Of a DNA stretch of 64,000 nucleotides, positions 21,349 to 33,487 are shown one piece after another. Under the pieces are notes generated by a model. It saw only the letters and a program-made list of their open reading frames with translations. It was not told where the DNA came from and did not search any database. The position numbers and the translations under genes were made by a program. The stretch comes from Opisthocomus hoazin (Eukaryota; Chordata; Aves; Opisthocomiformes; Opisthocomidae), in contig NC_134442.1 of NCBI RefSeq assembly GCF_030867145.1, positions 6,959,001 through 7,023,000 of the forward strand. The letters are read 5' to 3'. Position 1 is the first letter of the stretch. Every line of letters starts with the position of its first letter.

Positions 21349-22825
21349 GGGGATAACAGCAGGGCTGAGCAGTGTGTGTTAAAACAGCTTTCTTAGATTT
21401 TTGGTAAAATTTATTATACGCATTTACTGTGTCAGTTAAAGTTGCTGATAAAAATGTTTCTGACTTTGATCAAATGACTTTGCAAAGTAAATCCTTACTT
21501 GCTGTATGTGTTCTTCGCCGTGCTGTTTGTTACCTCAGGGAAAAAGATCAGGATGATGATTTTGCTGTACTGTACAATATCGACTTATGACATGATAACA
21601 ACACTGTGCATGAAATCAGGCTTGTATTTTCATGCGGCACTGCGGTCGTTTCTGCAGATCCGAGGATCCTATGTCTTAGAATTTGTGAATAATCAAACCT
21701 AGTCTGTGGGGAAAAGCAGAGGGGATACCTTCCCCCACTCTTTTGCCCCCCCCCTCTCTCCTTCAGACTGGTCCTAACGGCTTTTGAGAATTTCGAGTAC
21801 CCGTGGGATGCTCAGGCCAGCACTCTCCTATTGTTCTGCCTCCTGAATGAGTTTTGGGTCTTGTTTAGAGTTAAACAAGTAGTTCAGAACATCGTGCAGA
21901 GACCTGCCCTGGGGCTGGATAGCTGTGAGTGGCTGGGAGTGTGGGACAGCATGGGCAGGTGTCTAGGGCAGTGGGCACCCGCAGTGTGTTTTAAACTCAC
22001 CCCTGAGCAAGACCAGAATCCAGAAAAACTAGTAAAATATCTGCAAAAAGTGTGCTGCCACCCTGGGAACTCCAGAGAGACACAAATCACTGCAATGTGC
22101 TGGGGTCTGGCCCATGTCTACCCAGCCCTGTTCAACCTGATTCAGTGCCCTAAAGGGGAAGGAGGGGAAACGAAGCGGCAGGCACTGTGGCTGGCACTGC
22201 CCCCCCAGCCGGCCCTGCAGCCCCTCCAGCCCAGCAGGCAGTCACAGCCACCCTGAACGGCACCACCGCTGCCGCTGCCACAGCTGCAGGGTCTGCCTCA
22301 GTTTCCCCAGCGGGCACAGCAGCTGCTCCAGCCCCAGCTCCAGCTGCAGGCATCGCGGCTGAGCCCAATGACCAACCTGTGCCGGGAGCAGTCGCCCCCG
22401 TAAAACTAAAGAAAGACGCAAAGAGAGCAGATCGCTCCGGGAGGGATGACGATGAGCCAGGGTCATCGCGGGAGATAGAGACAGAGATCATCACCCGGTC
22501 CCTGTCCCTGGGCGAGCTGCCAGACATGCGGAAAGATTTCAGCTGCCACCACCCAGGCGAGCACATTGTCACCTGGCTGCTGCGGTGCTGAGGTAACGGG
22601 GCCAGCAGCTTGGAATGAGAAGGCAAGGAAGCCAAGCAGCTGGGATCCCTGGCCAGGGATGGGGCATTGACAAGGCCATTGGGAAGAAGGACCAAGTCCT
22701 CAGCCTCTGGAGGAGACTTCTGTCAGACGTGAGGGAGAGGTACCCCTTCAGTGACGATTTTGTATGCTATCCTGGCAAGTGGACCAATATGGAGAGGGGT
22801 GTTCAGTACTTGAGACAATGGCTAG
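21349..22825 (+). pseudogene. ERV1 gag remnant
   Basis: A gag-like series follows the LTR. A segment near 21970-22145 resembles a matrix region. Next comes an Ala/Pro-rich stretch (about 22187-22340). Then comes a capsid-like part with LPDMRKDFSCHHPGEHIVTW (22522-22581), followed by DKAIGKKDQVLSLWRRLLSDV and MERGVQYLR (up to about 22824). The frame changes at least twice and there are stops, so no Gag can be made. After about 22825 the match ends and the sequence continues as the inverted 3' part of a pol region. This is an old genomic copy. Confidence 0.7.
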
Positions 22826-24665
22826 GTTTTAATCAAAAAGTCTATCCTTCTTTAATCTGGACAATTCTTACTACGATATTACTGGTACAAAACATAACAA
22901 TTATAACAGTGATAACAGACAGTGACAGGGTTATTTAACAATTAACTTTAGACTATTTATTTATTTATGGACTATTCTCACCCAAAATCAAATCCCCATG
23001 AGGTACCCATCGGAATTCCCCATTCTTCCGCATTACCCACCAGGTACAACCAGGTCCTTGAGCAAAAGCAATCCTGCCGACGGGCTTGCCTTTTCCCGAG
23101 GCAGGACTAACCAAAATCATCTTCCCTAACATGCCCTGCAAGTGCACTACAGGGACTTTATCCCCTTCTACGGGGCGCTGAGGTTTTGACTGGGCAGGAC
23201 TAGCCCGGTTGGTGGACCTTCTGGTGTTAAACAACCAGGTGGCCTTTGCTAAATGAGTGTCCCAGTTTTTGAAAGTCCCATCCCCACTGCTCTCAAAGTG
23301 GTTTTTAGCAGCCCATTGTACCGTTCCATCTTTCCAGAGGCTGGTGCATGGTAGGGGATGTGATACACCCACTCGATACCGTGTTCTTTGGCCTAGGTGA
23401 CTATAAGGCTGTTACAAAAGTGAGTCCCATTGTCAAACTCAATTCTTTCGGGAGTGCCATGTCGCTACAGGACTTGTTTTTCAAGGTCCAGGATGGTATT
23501 CCGGGCAGTGGCATGGGGCACAGGGTAGGTTTCCAGCCATCCGGTGGTGGCCTCCACCATTGTGAGCACATAGCACTTGCCTTGGCGGGTTTGTGGCAGT
23601 GTGATGTAGTCAATCTGCCAAGACTCCCCATATTTATATTTTAGCCATCATCCTCCAGACCACTGAGGCTTTACCCGCTTGGCTTGCTTGATTGAAGCGC
23701 ATGTTCCACATTCATGGATAACCTGTGCGATAGTGTCCATGGTCAAGTCCACCCCTCGGTCACGAGCCCATCTGTATGTCGCGTCTCTTCCTTGGTGGCC
23801 CGAGGTGTCATGGGCCCACTGAGCTATAAACAGTTCACCCTTATGTTGCCAGTCCAGATCCACCTGAGCCACTTCAATCTTGGCAGCCTGATCCACCTGG
23901 TGGTTGTTTTGATGTTCCTCAGTGGCCCGACTCTCAGGGACGTGGGCGTCCACATGACGCACTTTTACAACAAACTGCTCCAGACGGGCAGCAATATCTT
24001 GCCACAATGGGGCAGCCCACACAGGTTTGCCTCTGCGCTGCCAGTTCTTCTTCCACTGCTGCAGCCACCCCCACAAGGCATTGGCCACCATCCAGGAGTC
24101 GGTGTAAAGATAGAGCACTGGCCACTTCTCTCGACTGGCAATGTCGAAAGCCAGCTGGATGGCTTTCACCTCTGCAAACTGGCTGGACTCACCTTCTCCC
24201 TCGGCAGTTTCCGCGACTTGTCATGTAGGGCTCCATACAGCAGCCTTCCACCTCCGCTGCTTCCTCACAATGCAACAGGATCCATCCGTGAACAGGGCAT
24301 ACTGTTTCTTATCTTCTGGCAGCTGGTTATACAGTGGGCCTCTTCAGCATGTGTCATCTCCTCCTTTGGTGATACTCCAAAATCTTTACCTTCTGGACAG
24401 TGCATTATGACTTCAAGAATTCCTGGGTGACTGGGGTTTCCCACGTGGGCCCGCTGTGCGATCAGTGTGACCCACTTAATCCACTCCACTTTCGCCCTAT
24501 GTTCAGTCTGTTCTGTCTGTGACAGTAATTGGTGAGTGATGTCTCCCTGTCCTTGTCTTGACCCTCGAGCCCTTCAGCATATTTCCTCTCCTTTGTCCAG
24601 TTGAGGAGGGGGAGTGATAGAGAGGTTTTTGGTGGGCTCCTGGCTTTTATCCAGGCCAAATCAAA
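22826..24665 (-). pseudogene. ERV1 inverted pol remnant (RNase H and integrase)
   Basis: On the minus strand, reading from 24665 down, the order is: poorly preserved connection-like sequence; an RNase H part with LYLYTDSWMVANALWG and RHVDAHVP (24169-23850); an integrase zinc-finger part with HDTSGH, and CGTC 33 residues after it (H-x4-H ... C-x2-C); and an integrase C-terminal part with KNWDTHLAKATW and GDLILGENSP (23372-22965). Stops and frameshifts break it, and the integrase core between about 23372 and 23648 is poor. It lies tail-to-tail with gag, opposite to any retroviral gene order, so this element was rearranged after insertion. Confidence 0.75.
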
Positions 24666-24669
24666 ACAG

Positions 24670-26118
24670 ACAGCAATCAGTTTTCAGAGGCATGACTGAC
24701 CCATCATCAATCCATGCTGACTGCTTTTGGACGTGTTCTTCTTTATTAGGTGCACAGAAATGCCAAAGTGACCTTGTACAGCCTGGGGTTCCCTGGGGTG
24801 ACTTTCTGAACTCTTTCAACAACAGGCGCAACATTGCCTTGTCCTCATTCACAAGAGCCCTCGACCAATGCCAGGAAGTTTCGAAAGGGATATTCCAAAG
24901 GAATGTCAATCTCCACCGATAACTTCATAACCAGTATTCTCTAATTTCTCTAATTTTTCATATATTTTCACCTGTCTGGACTATTTCCAAAGTAATTTTT
25001 TCAGAGGCAGGCTGCCTAGACAAAGGCCCTTTCCATTATTGTCCAGTTTTCTCCTCCCTTTACTCTTTGTTCATTCAGATTCCTGGCACCTACTGAGCCA
25101 CTGTTTTCACATCAGGGAGTTAAAAGTTTGCCTGCCTTTCAGTAGTCTAATTGTCTCCTTAGCCAACTCTCTAATTATGTTTATAACTAATTTTTTTTTC
25201 CTCTACCTAGCTACAATATTTCTTAGAAGATTATGCCTTACAGGAAAGAAACCTCATTAGAAGTAAGTTGTAATTACCGCATGTTTGCACTGTGTGTTTT
25301 GTTTATGGAATTTGATTGTGCTTTAATTTTTCCTTTCTTGCAAATAGCCAAGCTCCTGCTGTGCCTGTGTGCAGCCAGCTCTCTGTGGAGAGGAGGTGGG
25401 AGATGGTGCAATGGAGCTGTAACATCCAGCTGCAGAGATCAGTGGAGAAGTCTGATGCAAGGACCAGTGACACAAGTCCCAGGTGTCCGATGAGAGAAAT
25501 GTTGAGGTTTGGGAGGTGAGGAGCAAAGTTGTCCATAGAGTGTCAGACCTCAAGGGACTGCTTTTCCTACCTGTCCATATCTCCTGAGGAGTCACCCTGG
25601 GACAATACCACTTGGAAAATGTTTCTACCACTTCTTCTGTAAACTGAAAAGCAATTTAAAATATCCCTTAAAATAATTAAATATTTTTATTAGGCACAGT
25701 CTGACATCTTCCTCCTTATCTACACTATGAAAAAACTCCAGTTAGCAGTAAAAGTCTGAAAGAATTGAAGAAAGCTACATAAGCTTGTTAGCTTAGCACT
25801 TTTTGTATTTTAATGAGCCCCATGGTGTATTTGGTGTTGAGTCCATGAACCTCAGATATTGAGAGGAGATAGAAAAAACTGCTCAAGAAGTCAGAAGCAA
25901 TACTCCATGTACCTTGAAACATTGATTGGCCCCACTGCGGGCCATTACTGACCAAGCCTCCCCAGGGACTCCTTAGAGCAGAGAATTGGAGGCCTCGATT
26001 GTAGGTAGGCAAAGGCACTGTGCAGGTGGCTGCAATGCTGAGAAAACCCTTGGTCTGCTTTATGAAGCAGAAAGGCCAAGGCCTCAGCCCACGACCTGGG
26101 TAGGCAGATCCTGTACTT
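24670..26118 (+). repeat. Segmental duplicon, copy ii
   Basis: It is the reverse complement of about 53110-54560 (copy iii). Its last ~280 bases also equal the beginning of copy i. Landmarks are CCCATCATCAATCCATGCTG, AGCCAGCTCTCTGTGGAGAG and GATTGGCCCCACTGCGGGCC. It begins where ERV1 ends, so the ERV is bounded by or inserted at the duplicon edge. Confidence 0.8.
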
Positions 26119-26224
26119 CACATGATCATTTATTTCAGTGACCTCCTGCCCCAAACTTTCTGATCATGAGGGCATAGATGAGAGAACGTATTAGGGGCAA
26201 GAATGGTGTAGGAAAAGGGACTTC

Positions 26225-26345
26225 TCTGGTGAGGCTGACCAGGCCATAATTTTTCTAATACTCCTCCCTGCCTTTTTGAACTTCATGATGTTTGCAGAGG
26301 CCCACCTCTCTAGCCTTTCAAGGTCCCTCTTGAGGGCACAATGTG
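26225..26345 (-). mobile_element. Short CR1-like RT relic
   Basis: The minus strand encodes LKRDLERLERWASANIMKF, the pattern found just after the catalytic box of CR1-type reverse transcriptases. Flanking bases are not recognisable. Confidence 0.5.
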
Positions 26346-27159
26346 CATGCTTATATTTTCTACGTACAACGCAAACATGAACTTCTGACCTAGTCATTTG
26401 GTGTCCCTCCACGGAGGGAAAAACATGTCCAAAATGTAGTGAATGGTCACTGCTGGAAGTGGTGGTTGCAATTGGCTGGTCTCTGACAACTGCCCTGGGA
26501 CCTCTTCCGTATTGTGTCCAGTGAGTGCAGGCAGAGACCAGACCCTTCTTTACTGGTCCTTCACGTCTCCTGGGCAAGCAGCAGGAGATTTATTCTATGC
26601 AAGGACACTGCTTTATGCTCCCAGCCTTCCGATTCACACAGTTTAGCGGTTCCTTGAGTTTTCCTCTACAGGACAATTTCCTCGGCATGTTCTTGAGACT
26701 ACTGTTAGAAAGAGTCCTAAGACTTCAGGCACTAACTTGAGGAGAACACTTTTCACAACTGGAACACTGCTATGGGTGTAAGCCCTGTCACAGGACTGCC
26801 CAGTGCTTGTCCCTTCAAGATTGTTCCTGCCGTCACCGGCCTGCCACACCGCAGCACTGTGACCAAGCTGCCTGAGCATTCAGGACTTACAGTCACAGAA
26901 GGGCTCAGAAGGAGGCTATAGGGGTGTAAAGAGAGCAGCTCAGGAAAGACCAAGAGCTGGTGCTCCGTGACACTGCTGCTGTGCTGGGACTCTTTTCCCC
27001 TCCATCTCTGGAGGTATTCCTGAAGCTCTGGAGAGAGTCTTAGAGAAAGGATCTTGGACAAACTTGTGGCTACAGTGTTCCTTCTTTTCCTGAAAAACAC
27101 CAGGAGCATGGCTCCTCTTTTACACAGTCTCAAAAGTCACAAAGACAGGTAGATATTGA
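26346..27159. other. Unassigned sequence
   Basis: Nothing convincing is seen between copy ii and unit E. Open frames up to about 126 codons carry no domain. Confidence 0.4.
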
Positions 27160-27329
27160 AATAGCAGTGGGAGGAATAATGGAAGTTCTTTATAAAGCAC
27201 ATTATGAAAACCAAGGAAATCTAAAAATCAAACCAAACAAAACAAATTCAACGACACAAGAACAGCCTGGGCCAACAGTTCACTACAATGTGAGTGATGG
27301 GCAGAAGAAGATGGGCAGTTTATTGCTGC

Positions 27330-28252
27330 TTAAGAAGATCCAGCCACCAGTTTCCACACCGCATCCCTGAGCTCCTGGTTCCTCATGCTGTAGATAAGGG
27401 GGTTCACTGCTGGGGGTACCACCGAGTACAACACTGTTACCACCAGATAAAGAAATGGGCACGATATGGAGGGGGGGTTCAGGTATGCAAACACTGCAGT
27501 GCTGATAAACAGGGAGACTACTGCCAGGTGAGGAAGGCACGTATAAAATGTTTTGTGTCGTCCCTGCTCAGAGGGGATCTTCAGCACAGCCCTGAAGATC
27601 TGCACATATGACAGCACAATGAAAACAAAACACCCTGAAGCTAAAAAATACTAACCACAACAAGCCCAGCTTCCCTGAGGTAGAACTGTGAGCAGGAGAG
27701 CTTGAGGATCTGGGGGATTTCACAGAAGAACTGGTCCACAGCATTGCCGTGGCAGAGGGGTATGGAAAATGTATTGGCAGTGTGCAGGAGAGAATTGAGC
27801 AAAGCACTGCCCCAGGCAGCTGCTGCCATGTGGACACAAGCTCTGCTGCCCAGGAGGGTCCCATAGTGTAGGGGTCTGCAGATGGCAACATAGCGGTCAT
27901 AGGCCATGATGGTGAGAAGACAACACTCTGCTGCAATCAAAAAGGAAAACAGAAAGAGCTGGGCAGCACATCCTGTGTAGGAGATGTCCCTGATATCCCA
28001 GAGGGCATTGGCCACGGCTTTGGGGATAGTGGTGGAGATGGAGGCCAGGTCGACGAGGGAGAGGTTGAGGAGGAAGAAGTACATGGGGGTGTGGAGGCGG
28101 TGGTCACAGGCTTTGGTGATGACGATGAGGCCGTTGCTGAGGAGGGCAGCCAGGTAGATGCTGAGGAAGAGCCAGAAGTGCAAGAGCTGCAGCTCCTGTG
28201 TGTCTGCGAATGCCAGGAGGAGGAACTGGGTGATGGAGCTGCTGTTGGAAAT
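27330..28252 (-). pseudogene. OR-E: olfactory receptor (family 14-like) pseudogene
   Basis: The exon keeps nearly the whole OR sequence: NSSSITQFLLLAFADTQ, LHTPMYFFLLNLSLVDL, LTIMAYDRYVAICRPLHY and PAVNPLIYSMRNQELRDA. Three defects are seen. The conserved start is ATT (28250-28252) instead of ATG. One base is missing near 27640 after TM5 begins (the run reads TATTTTTTAGC, whereas OR-F has CTTTTCTTTAGC), which puts a stop there and moves TM6-TM7 into another frame. The acceptor, CAG in the paralogs, reads ACG|G near 28278. With one base restored the exon would be 307 codons. It is most similar to OR-F and OR-D in the TM4 and second-loop region. Confidence 0.9.
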
Positions 28253-30057
28253 TTCCAGCCTCTGGGAATAGAAACACCGTCCAAGAAGGAAGAGACAGTG
28301 AGAAGTTAGGAGATTCAGTTCTGATCTGTTTTCTATAGATCCTTCCCCTGATGCACATACCCTTCTTTCTTTTTCTAGGAGACCTTCCTTCAGATCCATG
28401 GTTGGAGCTCTAGTAGGTGCTGGCTGAAATGTGCCATGAGGAGCAGGACCTCTGCCCACAAGCTGCTGAGGTGTCTGCCCTCCTCTTCGGTATTTGGATC
28501 ATGTACATGGTGGGCTGGGGACCCATCCTGGTGTTTCACTTTGTCAGATGAAACTGCTGTTACTGGAAAAGGGCTTGTCAGCAACTGTACTCCCAGTGCT
28601 AAGAAACCTGGATAGCAGAAGGTAGTTTATACGGTCTCGGGTTTTCTGACAGCTCTCCTCATCTCACCTGGGGAGTGCTCTTGGTTGTCAGAAACCCTCA
28701 GCAATTCTGCTGAACTCAGGCAGAACAGTGAGTCCCGCAAGGCATGAGGCTTGCCTGTGGCTCAGTGCAGAGTGAGGGGAGCTGATCTGTCCCCCCTTCT
28801 TATTCCCAGCTGCCCTAGGCTAGAATTTTTCTTAGATGGAGAGTCGTCACACTCCCATGTTTTCTTTAGAAGTCACCAAACACTGCTGAAAGCAGAGGGA
28901 TCCAATACAGACCACTAAATGACTCACCCTTACTCAAGGTCCCAGCACGCCACTTCTAATCCATGACACATGCGGATTGCATCTCCAACCCAAGAGTAGT
29001 TCATCCATTGTGCGTGGCATATCTGCGTTTCTCCACTGGGACTTGCAGGAAACACAGTTTTGTTATGAGACAGATTTGCATTCTGTGGGCAGCTCACAGC
29101 TTGGATGGACACCTTAGGAAGATAGCCATGTGTCCTAAAGATGGCATCTGATTAAGGGAAAACTAGCTTGTTCTCTGGGCTCACAGACCGCACTGCTCCC
29201 AGCCCAACAGCTTAGACACAACTGGCACACCTCATGCCCATGGACACACCTGCACAGAAGGACCCACACGATCAGTGTCTGACTGCAGCTGAAACTCCCA
29301 TTCCCAGAGAGCCTGACTGACACAACAAGGGAACAACTTCAGTAACACAGGCAAGTGGAATAAAAAGGAGAAACACAGTGAAGTTCTACATGAAAGAGTC
29401 GGAAGCAACAGGGCACTCAGGACACCGCTACCCTCACCCAGCTGTGCACGTCCCAGACTCCAACATAGCCAGGCAGTTGCTCTCAGCCACTCAGATCCTC
29501 AGAGGGAACTGGCCAAGTGACTTGAGTGCTTGATAGTCACCCCTGCTTTGACCTTCCCCTTCACATATCCCTTGGAAAATATCCTGGGGAGATCTGGATC
29601 TGTGAGCAGCCCTGACCCATGCAGCTGTTTCTTGAAAGCAGTAGGACCCTGTCCTGCCCTACTGGGAGTTTCTCCTTCCACCCAGACCTTCTCCTTACAA
29701 TAACCTGAGAAACTTCCCAGGCAGGCTGAGCACTGTCCCTGACAGGCAGCAGAGTCCGTTCCCCAGCACACAGCCCCTGGGGTGCACAGACCCTGCTCTG
29801 AAGGACAGCTTGGGGCAGTCCAGGCTGCACATCCACCTTCACAACCCTGCAGCCATCATTGGGAGAAGGCTGCTGTCATGGCCTGTCCCTCTGAGGGTGC
29901 AGCAGGCAGTCCCTGCTTTGCAGCACATCCTCATCTTCAATAAGACACAAACTGTGATATTCCTCGTGGTACATCATGCTGAAGGCTGTGGGGTGTGCCA
30001 GATTGAGGAGATCTTTCCACAAAGTGCAGACACATTGTCCTTCATGCAGAGACTTAC

Positions 30058-30310
30058 CATGTCAAAGGCTGAAAAGATTCCTGCCCGCAGTGAGCTCTCA
30101 GCATCCTCTCAGCCCACACTGCCTTTAACCTCTCTCTGCCTCGCTCCTCTCCCCTCGCTGCCTGCAGGCAGTGCCCTCAGCCCTGCTGGGCTTTGCAGAG
30201 GAGCTGCTCCTGGGCAAGAGCTGTCTCTCTGCAGCGCTCCTCACCAGCCGTGATCTCCCTCCATCCCAGGAGCCCAGCCCAGCTCAGCAGCACAGGACCA
30301 GCCCAAGGCA
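30058..30310 (-). promoter_or_regulatory. Conserved first-exon/promoter block of OR-E
   Basis: On the minus strand the block follows the common order and includes TTAAAGG (30122-30128), 71 bases before a strong donor GTAAGT (30057-30052). GGATGCTGAGAGCTCACT precedes it, as in unit D. The putative intron would be about 1.78 kb. Although the coding exon is dead, the first-exon block and donor are well kept. Confidence 0.65.
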
Positions 30311-31609
30311 CCATTTCTCCCTACTCTGGGCTCCCTTGAGATGTCTTTTGGTCTTCAGGACAATTTGCTTTGAAACAAGTTGAAGCAATTACTGATGTTT
30401 CCTCCCTCAACTAGGGAGAGAGAGGAAATCTTTTCATTTCCAAAGTGTCATTTCTCCTACCACCAGAAGAGCTAGCTCCAAGGATCACATTTTCTTGTCC
30501 CATCTTTAGGCAGGACAGCCAGTGCAGGACAGGCAGGGATGTCCTTCACCCCTACTGAGGGAAGGGAATCAGATGAATCAGTTGAGTCATCTCACCCTGG
30601 GTCTGTAGTCCTGGGGCTCAAAGGGGACTCAGCTCCCCTCAATGCCTGCCATAATCCCACAGGAGGTGGGATTCCTCTTTCCTCCCTTCAGGGGGACATT
30701 GAATGGGCACCTGCAGGTAAGTTCTTTTTTCTAAGCTCCAATTCTGATTAATGGAGATGGAGGCCACGACTGAGGGGTTCAGATGCAACTGTCTGCTGGC
30801 ATGTGAGATGCCAGAGGTGGTCTAAGATACATGCAGGTACGAATGGAGCAGTTTGCAGAGACAGGGCCACATCTGTTCACATGCTCTTAGAGGCTGCTGG
30901 CCATTTCCTTTCGCCAAAGGAATGACAGCTGATGCCCAAAATAAGGGCAATTGAACCTGTCCCTACTAATCATGTTCACGGTGGCCTACAGAGGCATTCA
31001 TCTGAATAGTTCATGTCATGTCCCACAGGGAGAGCTCAGTCTCTCTCTTCTGCTTCTGCTATATTTACTAGATCACCACTGACTACATTGGCAGTTGTTT
31101 CATGTTTATCTCCGTGTTGACTTGGAGAATTCAGGGTAGCTACACAGTTTCATGTTCATAACCAGCCCCACAAAGCTATATGTGATGCCAGGGCTGGCAG
31201 GGACAGCAGAGGACCTACAGGAAATCAGTTTCCCTTTGGGGTGTGTGTGACAGGTCCCTCCAGATGGCATCACAAAGAGTGTGACTTGGTACCTCTGTGC
31301 CACTGACAGATGACTTCAGTCAGATCTATCAGCCATCAGATGCCATCAGAGAGGCAAGGTCTGTCCCTCCTCTACCCAATAGCTGCAGGCATTGCGTGAA
31401 CACGAAGCACAAAGAACTGGGCTCGTTACTCACACCTACGATGACACAGTCAAGGAACAGAACAATCATTATCACAGTGTGCCTGGGTACATCTTGTCCT
31501 CAACCACAGCCTCCTCCAGGCCCAGCTAGAATCCTTATTCTTTAAAGCATTAATCCTTAACTGAATTGCAACTGAAAAGGTAATGCAACAGGCACCAAAA
31601 TGAGCTGTG

Positions 31610-31960
31610 ACACATTAGGAAGAGGTAAAGAAGAAACAGAGAGTATGGGGCCACTGCTGAATTTAGTAAGAGGAGGTCTAGATAGATCTCAAATAGTCTA
31701 TGACCTCTTTGCCTCCGTTACCGCCACCAAGGTCTCCCAGGCCTTGGAGCTTTGAGGCAGGACTCAGGAGCACAACAGCCAGTGGCGGATGGGGATCCAG
31801 CCAGGGGTTACTTTTGCAGACTACGGCCTTACCAGTCCATGGGAGCAGAGGAACTGCACCTATGTATGCCTAGAGAGTTTTTTTACCAGGAGGTGCTGGT
31901 CTGTTATGATCCCAGTTAAGAAAGGTACTCTGATTCTGTGAGGTAAAATGCTGTTAGGAC
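31610..31960 (+). mobile_element. CR1 linker-region relic, sense
   Basis: GGGGCCACTGCTGAATTTAG, CTCTTTGCCTCCGTTACC and AAGGTCTCCCAGGCCTT correspond to the CR1 endonuclease-to-RT linker seen antisense at 14420-14560. It has no open frame. Confidence 0.6.
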
Positions 31961-32559
31961 TAAGATTGTAAGGAGATAAAAGTATCGATAGTTTCTTCCT
32001 TTTAGGTGGTGGGATGCCTGGGTGCTGTAGCATCAAATGGTAATCCTACCCACATGCAGAATGCCGTGCAGACCCTCTCCACAGAAAAAAGTATCCTATT
32101 TCAGTCATTCAACCTCTTCTTGTATTTCCCTGCAAGGTAACAACTCTGTTCATCATCTCTAAATCAAACAGAAAGGATGTTCTCATGAGAACTTCATGCT
32201 GCATGGCTAGATGGAGACAAGGCCGCGCAGGTGGTGGAATGGTCAGTACCAGGTGGGAGCTGCCTGCAGGCTCCACTGTGACAACGAGCTGCTGAGGTTG
32301 TCCTGCTGCTAAGCAATCTATGCAGTGCAGCATGAACTTCTCGATCTACAATGGTCTTCTGGTCAGGAGCAGAGCTCAGCTTTCCCTGTGAGCAGTCTGT
32401 GCTCTGCCTTGGTGCAAGAGCTGAGATGTTGCAACCCAGATGTGCACGGCCAGGAGAGACTGGAGCACGGGCAGGAGGAGCTGAAACCCCATGACTTGTC
32501 ACAGCACTATGAAGTTTTTGGATTACTTGAGTTGTGGTGGGACAATTTTCTGAGCTTGG
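31961..32559. other. Unassigned sequence
   Basis: No gene or repeat family was recognised. Open frames of about 75-125 codons on both strands look like chance. Confidence 0.4.
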
Positions 32560-33487
32560 GTGATGCAAGAGAAAGATACAGTCTCTGCTGCAGGGAGTAT
32601 GGGTAACAGGGGGATGCTCTCTGTGTGAAGGAGCAACTCGGATATATGGAGCTCCTCTAAGACCTGGGTAACATATTTCGTTAGCTTTTGTGAGTGAGGA
32701 TGAGAGGAGAAGTCAGCAAGAGTAACTTTGTGTTGGCAGTTACAAACTACTTGATCAGGGTGAGGAAGCAGAAGAAGTCTTCTGTCTGCAACCCGAGGAA
32801 TTCTCAGGTCAATGAGCAGGTTCCCATGGGGGACAGTAACTGCCCCGGCATTCCTCAGCCGGGCAAGGAAACAGGGTGCCAGCAGTTGGGAGGATCTTGG
32901 GACAACTTGTTAACACAGCTGCCAAGTGGGCTGAGAAGGGCGATGCTCACCAGGACCTGGCCCCAGCCAACAAGGAAGAGCTGATCAGGGATGTGATCAT
33001 CAGTGTCTGCCTTGGCTGTCGTGACCAGGGAATAGTGGGGTCCCAGGTGCCAGGAGTGAGGAAAGCCAGCAGTGGAGTACAGATGGGTGAAGTCCAGAGA
33101 AGAAGACTTTGACATACCTGGGATACTGATACCGGTGGTGTCGTGGGAAGCAGCTCTGCAGGGGGAAGGAGCTCAGGAAATCTGATAAAGCTTACAGCCT
33201 CCTCGGAGGACAAGAATGATCTGTCTGAACACCCATGAAGAGAAGCATTCTTCTCAGGAGGCTGATGACATGACCTGTCTGAGTTCCACGGCAAAAAGGC
33301 AGCACACAGGAGCTGGAAACAGGGGAAGCTGCAAAGGGGGAATTTAGAAAATGTGTCCATGGATGCGGGAATAATGACAAAGCCAAAGCTCCTGCAGTCT
33401 TGATACTTGCAGAGGATGGTAAGGGCTGCAAGATAAGCTAATACTGCTTCATTAGGAGTAAAAGAATGGAGAGGAGTAATGTGGGCC
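32560..33487 (+). mobile_element. CR1-family LINE fragment, sense, interrupted by ERV2
   Basis: The frame includes NKEELIRDV and VCLGCRDQGIVGSQVPG, the end of the CR1 endonuclease, followed by linker sequence that matches 14580-15000 reversed (CATTCTTCT, GGAATTTAGAAAATGTG, CTTGATACTTGCAGAGG). It stops at GTGGGCC (33487), where the ERV2 LTR begins, in the middle of a motif (GTGGGCCTGCTGCTG) that continues in the copy at 14550. Confidence 0.7.

Larger units (their letters stand above)
27160..31540 (-). repeat. OR duplication unit E (inverted)
   Basis: Read on the minus strand, the unit runs from about 31540 (flank homologous to 3840 and 45660: CACTGTGATAATGATTG versus CACTGTGAAAATCATTG), through a segment homologous to 38930-39120, then the first-exon block (30310-30058), to the OR-E exon. 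Its orientation is opposite to the neighbouring B and C units. Confidence 0.7.

Noticed and set aside
22150-22695. 181-codon frame antisense to ERV1 gag
   Set aside because: It mirrors the Ala/Pro-rich gag stretch on the opposite strand and has no domain.
23714-24430. 238-codon plus-strand frame
   Set aside because: It lies antisense to the recognisable RNase H/integrase remnant, which explains the region better.
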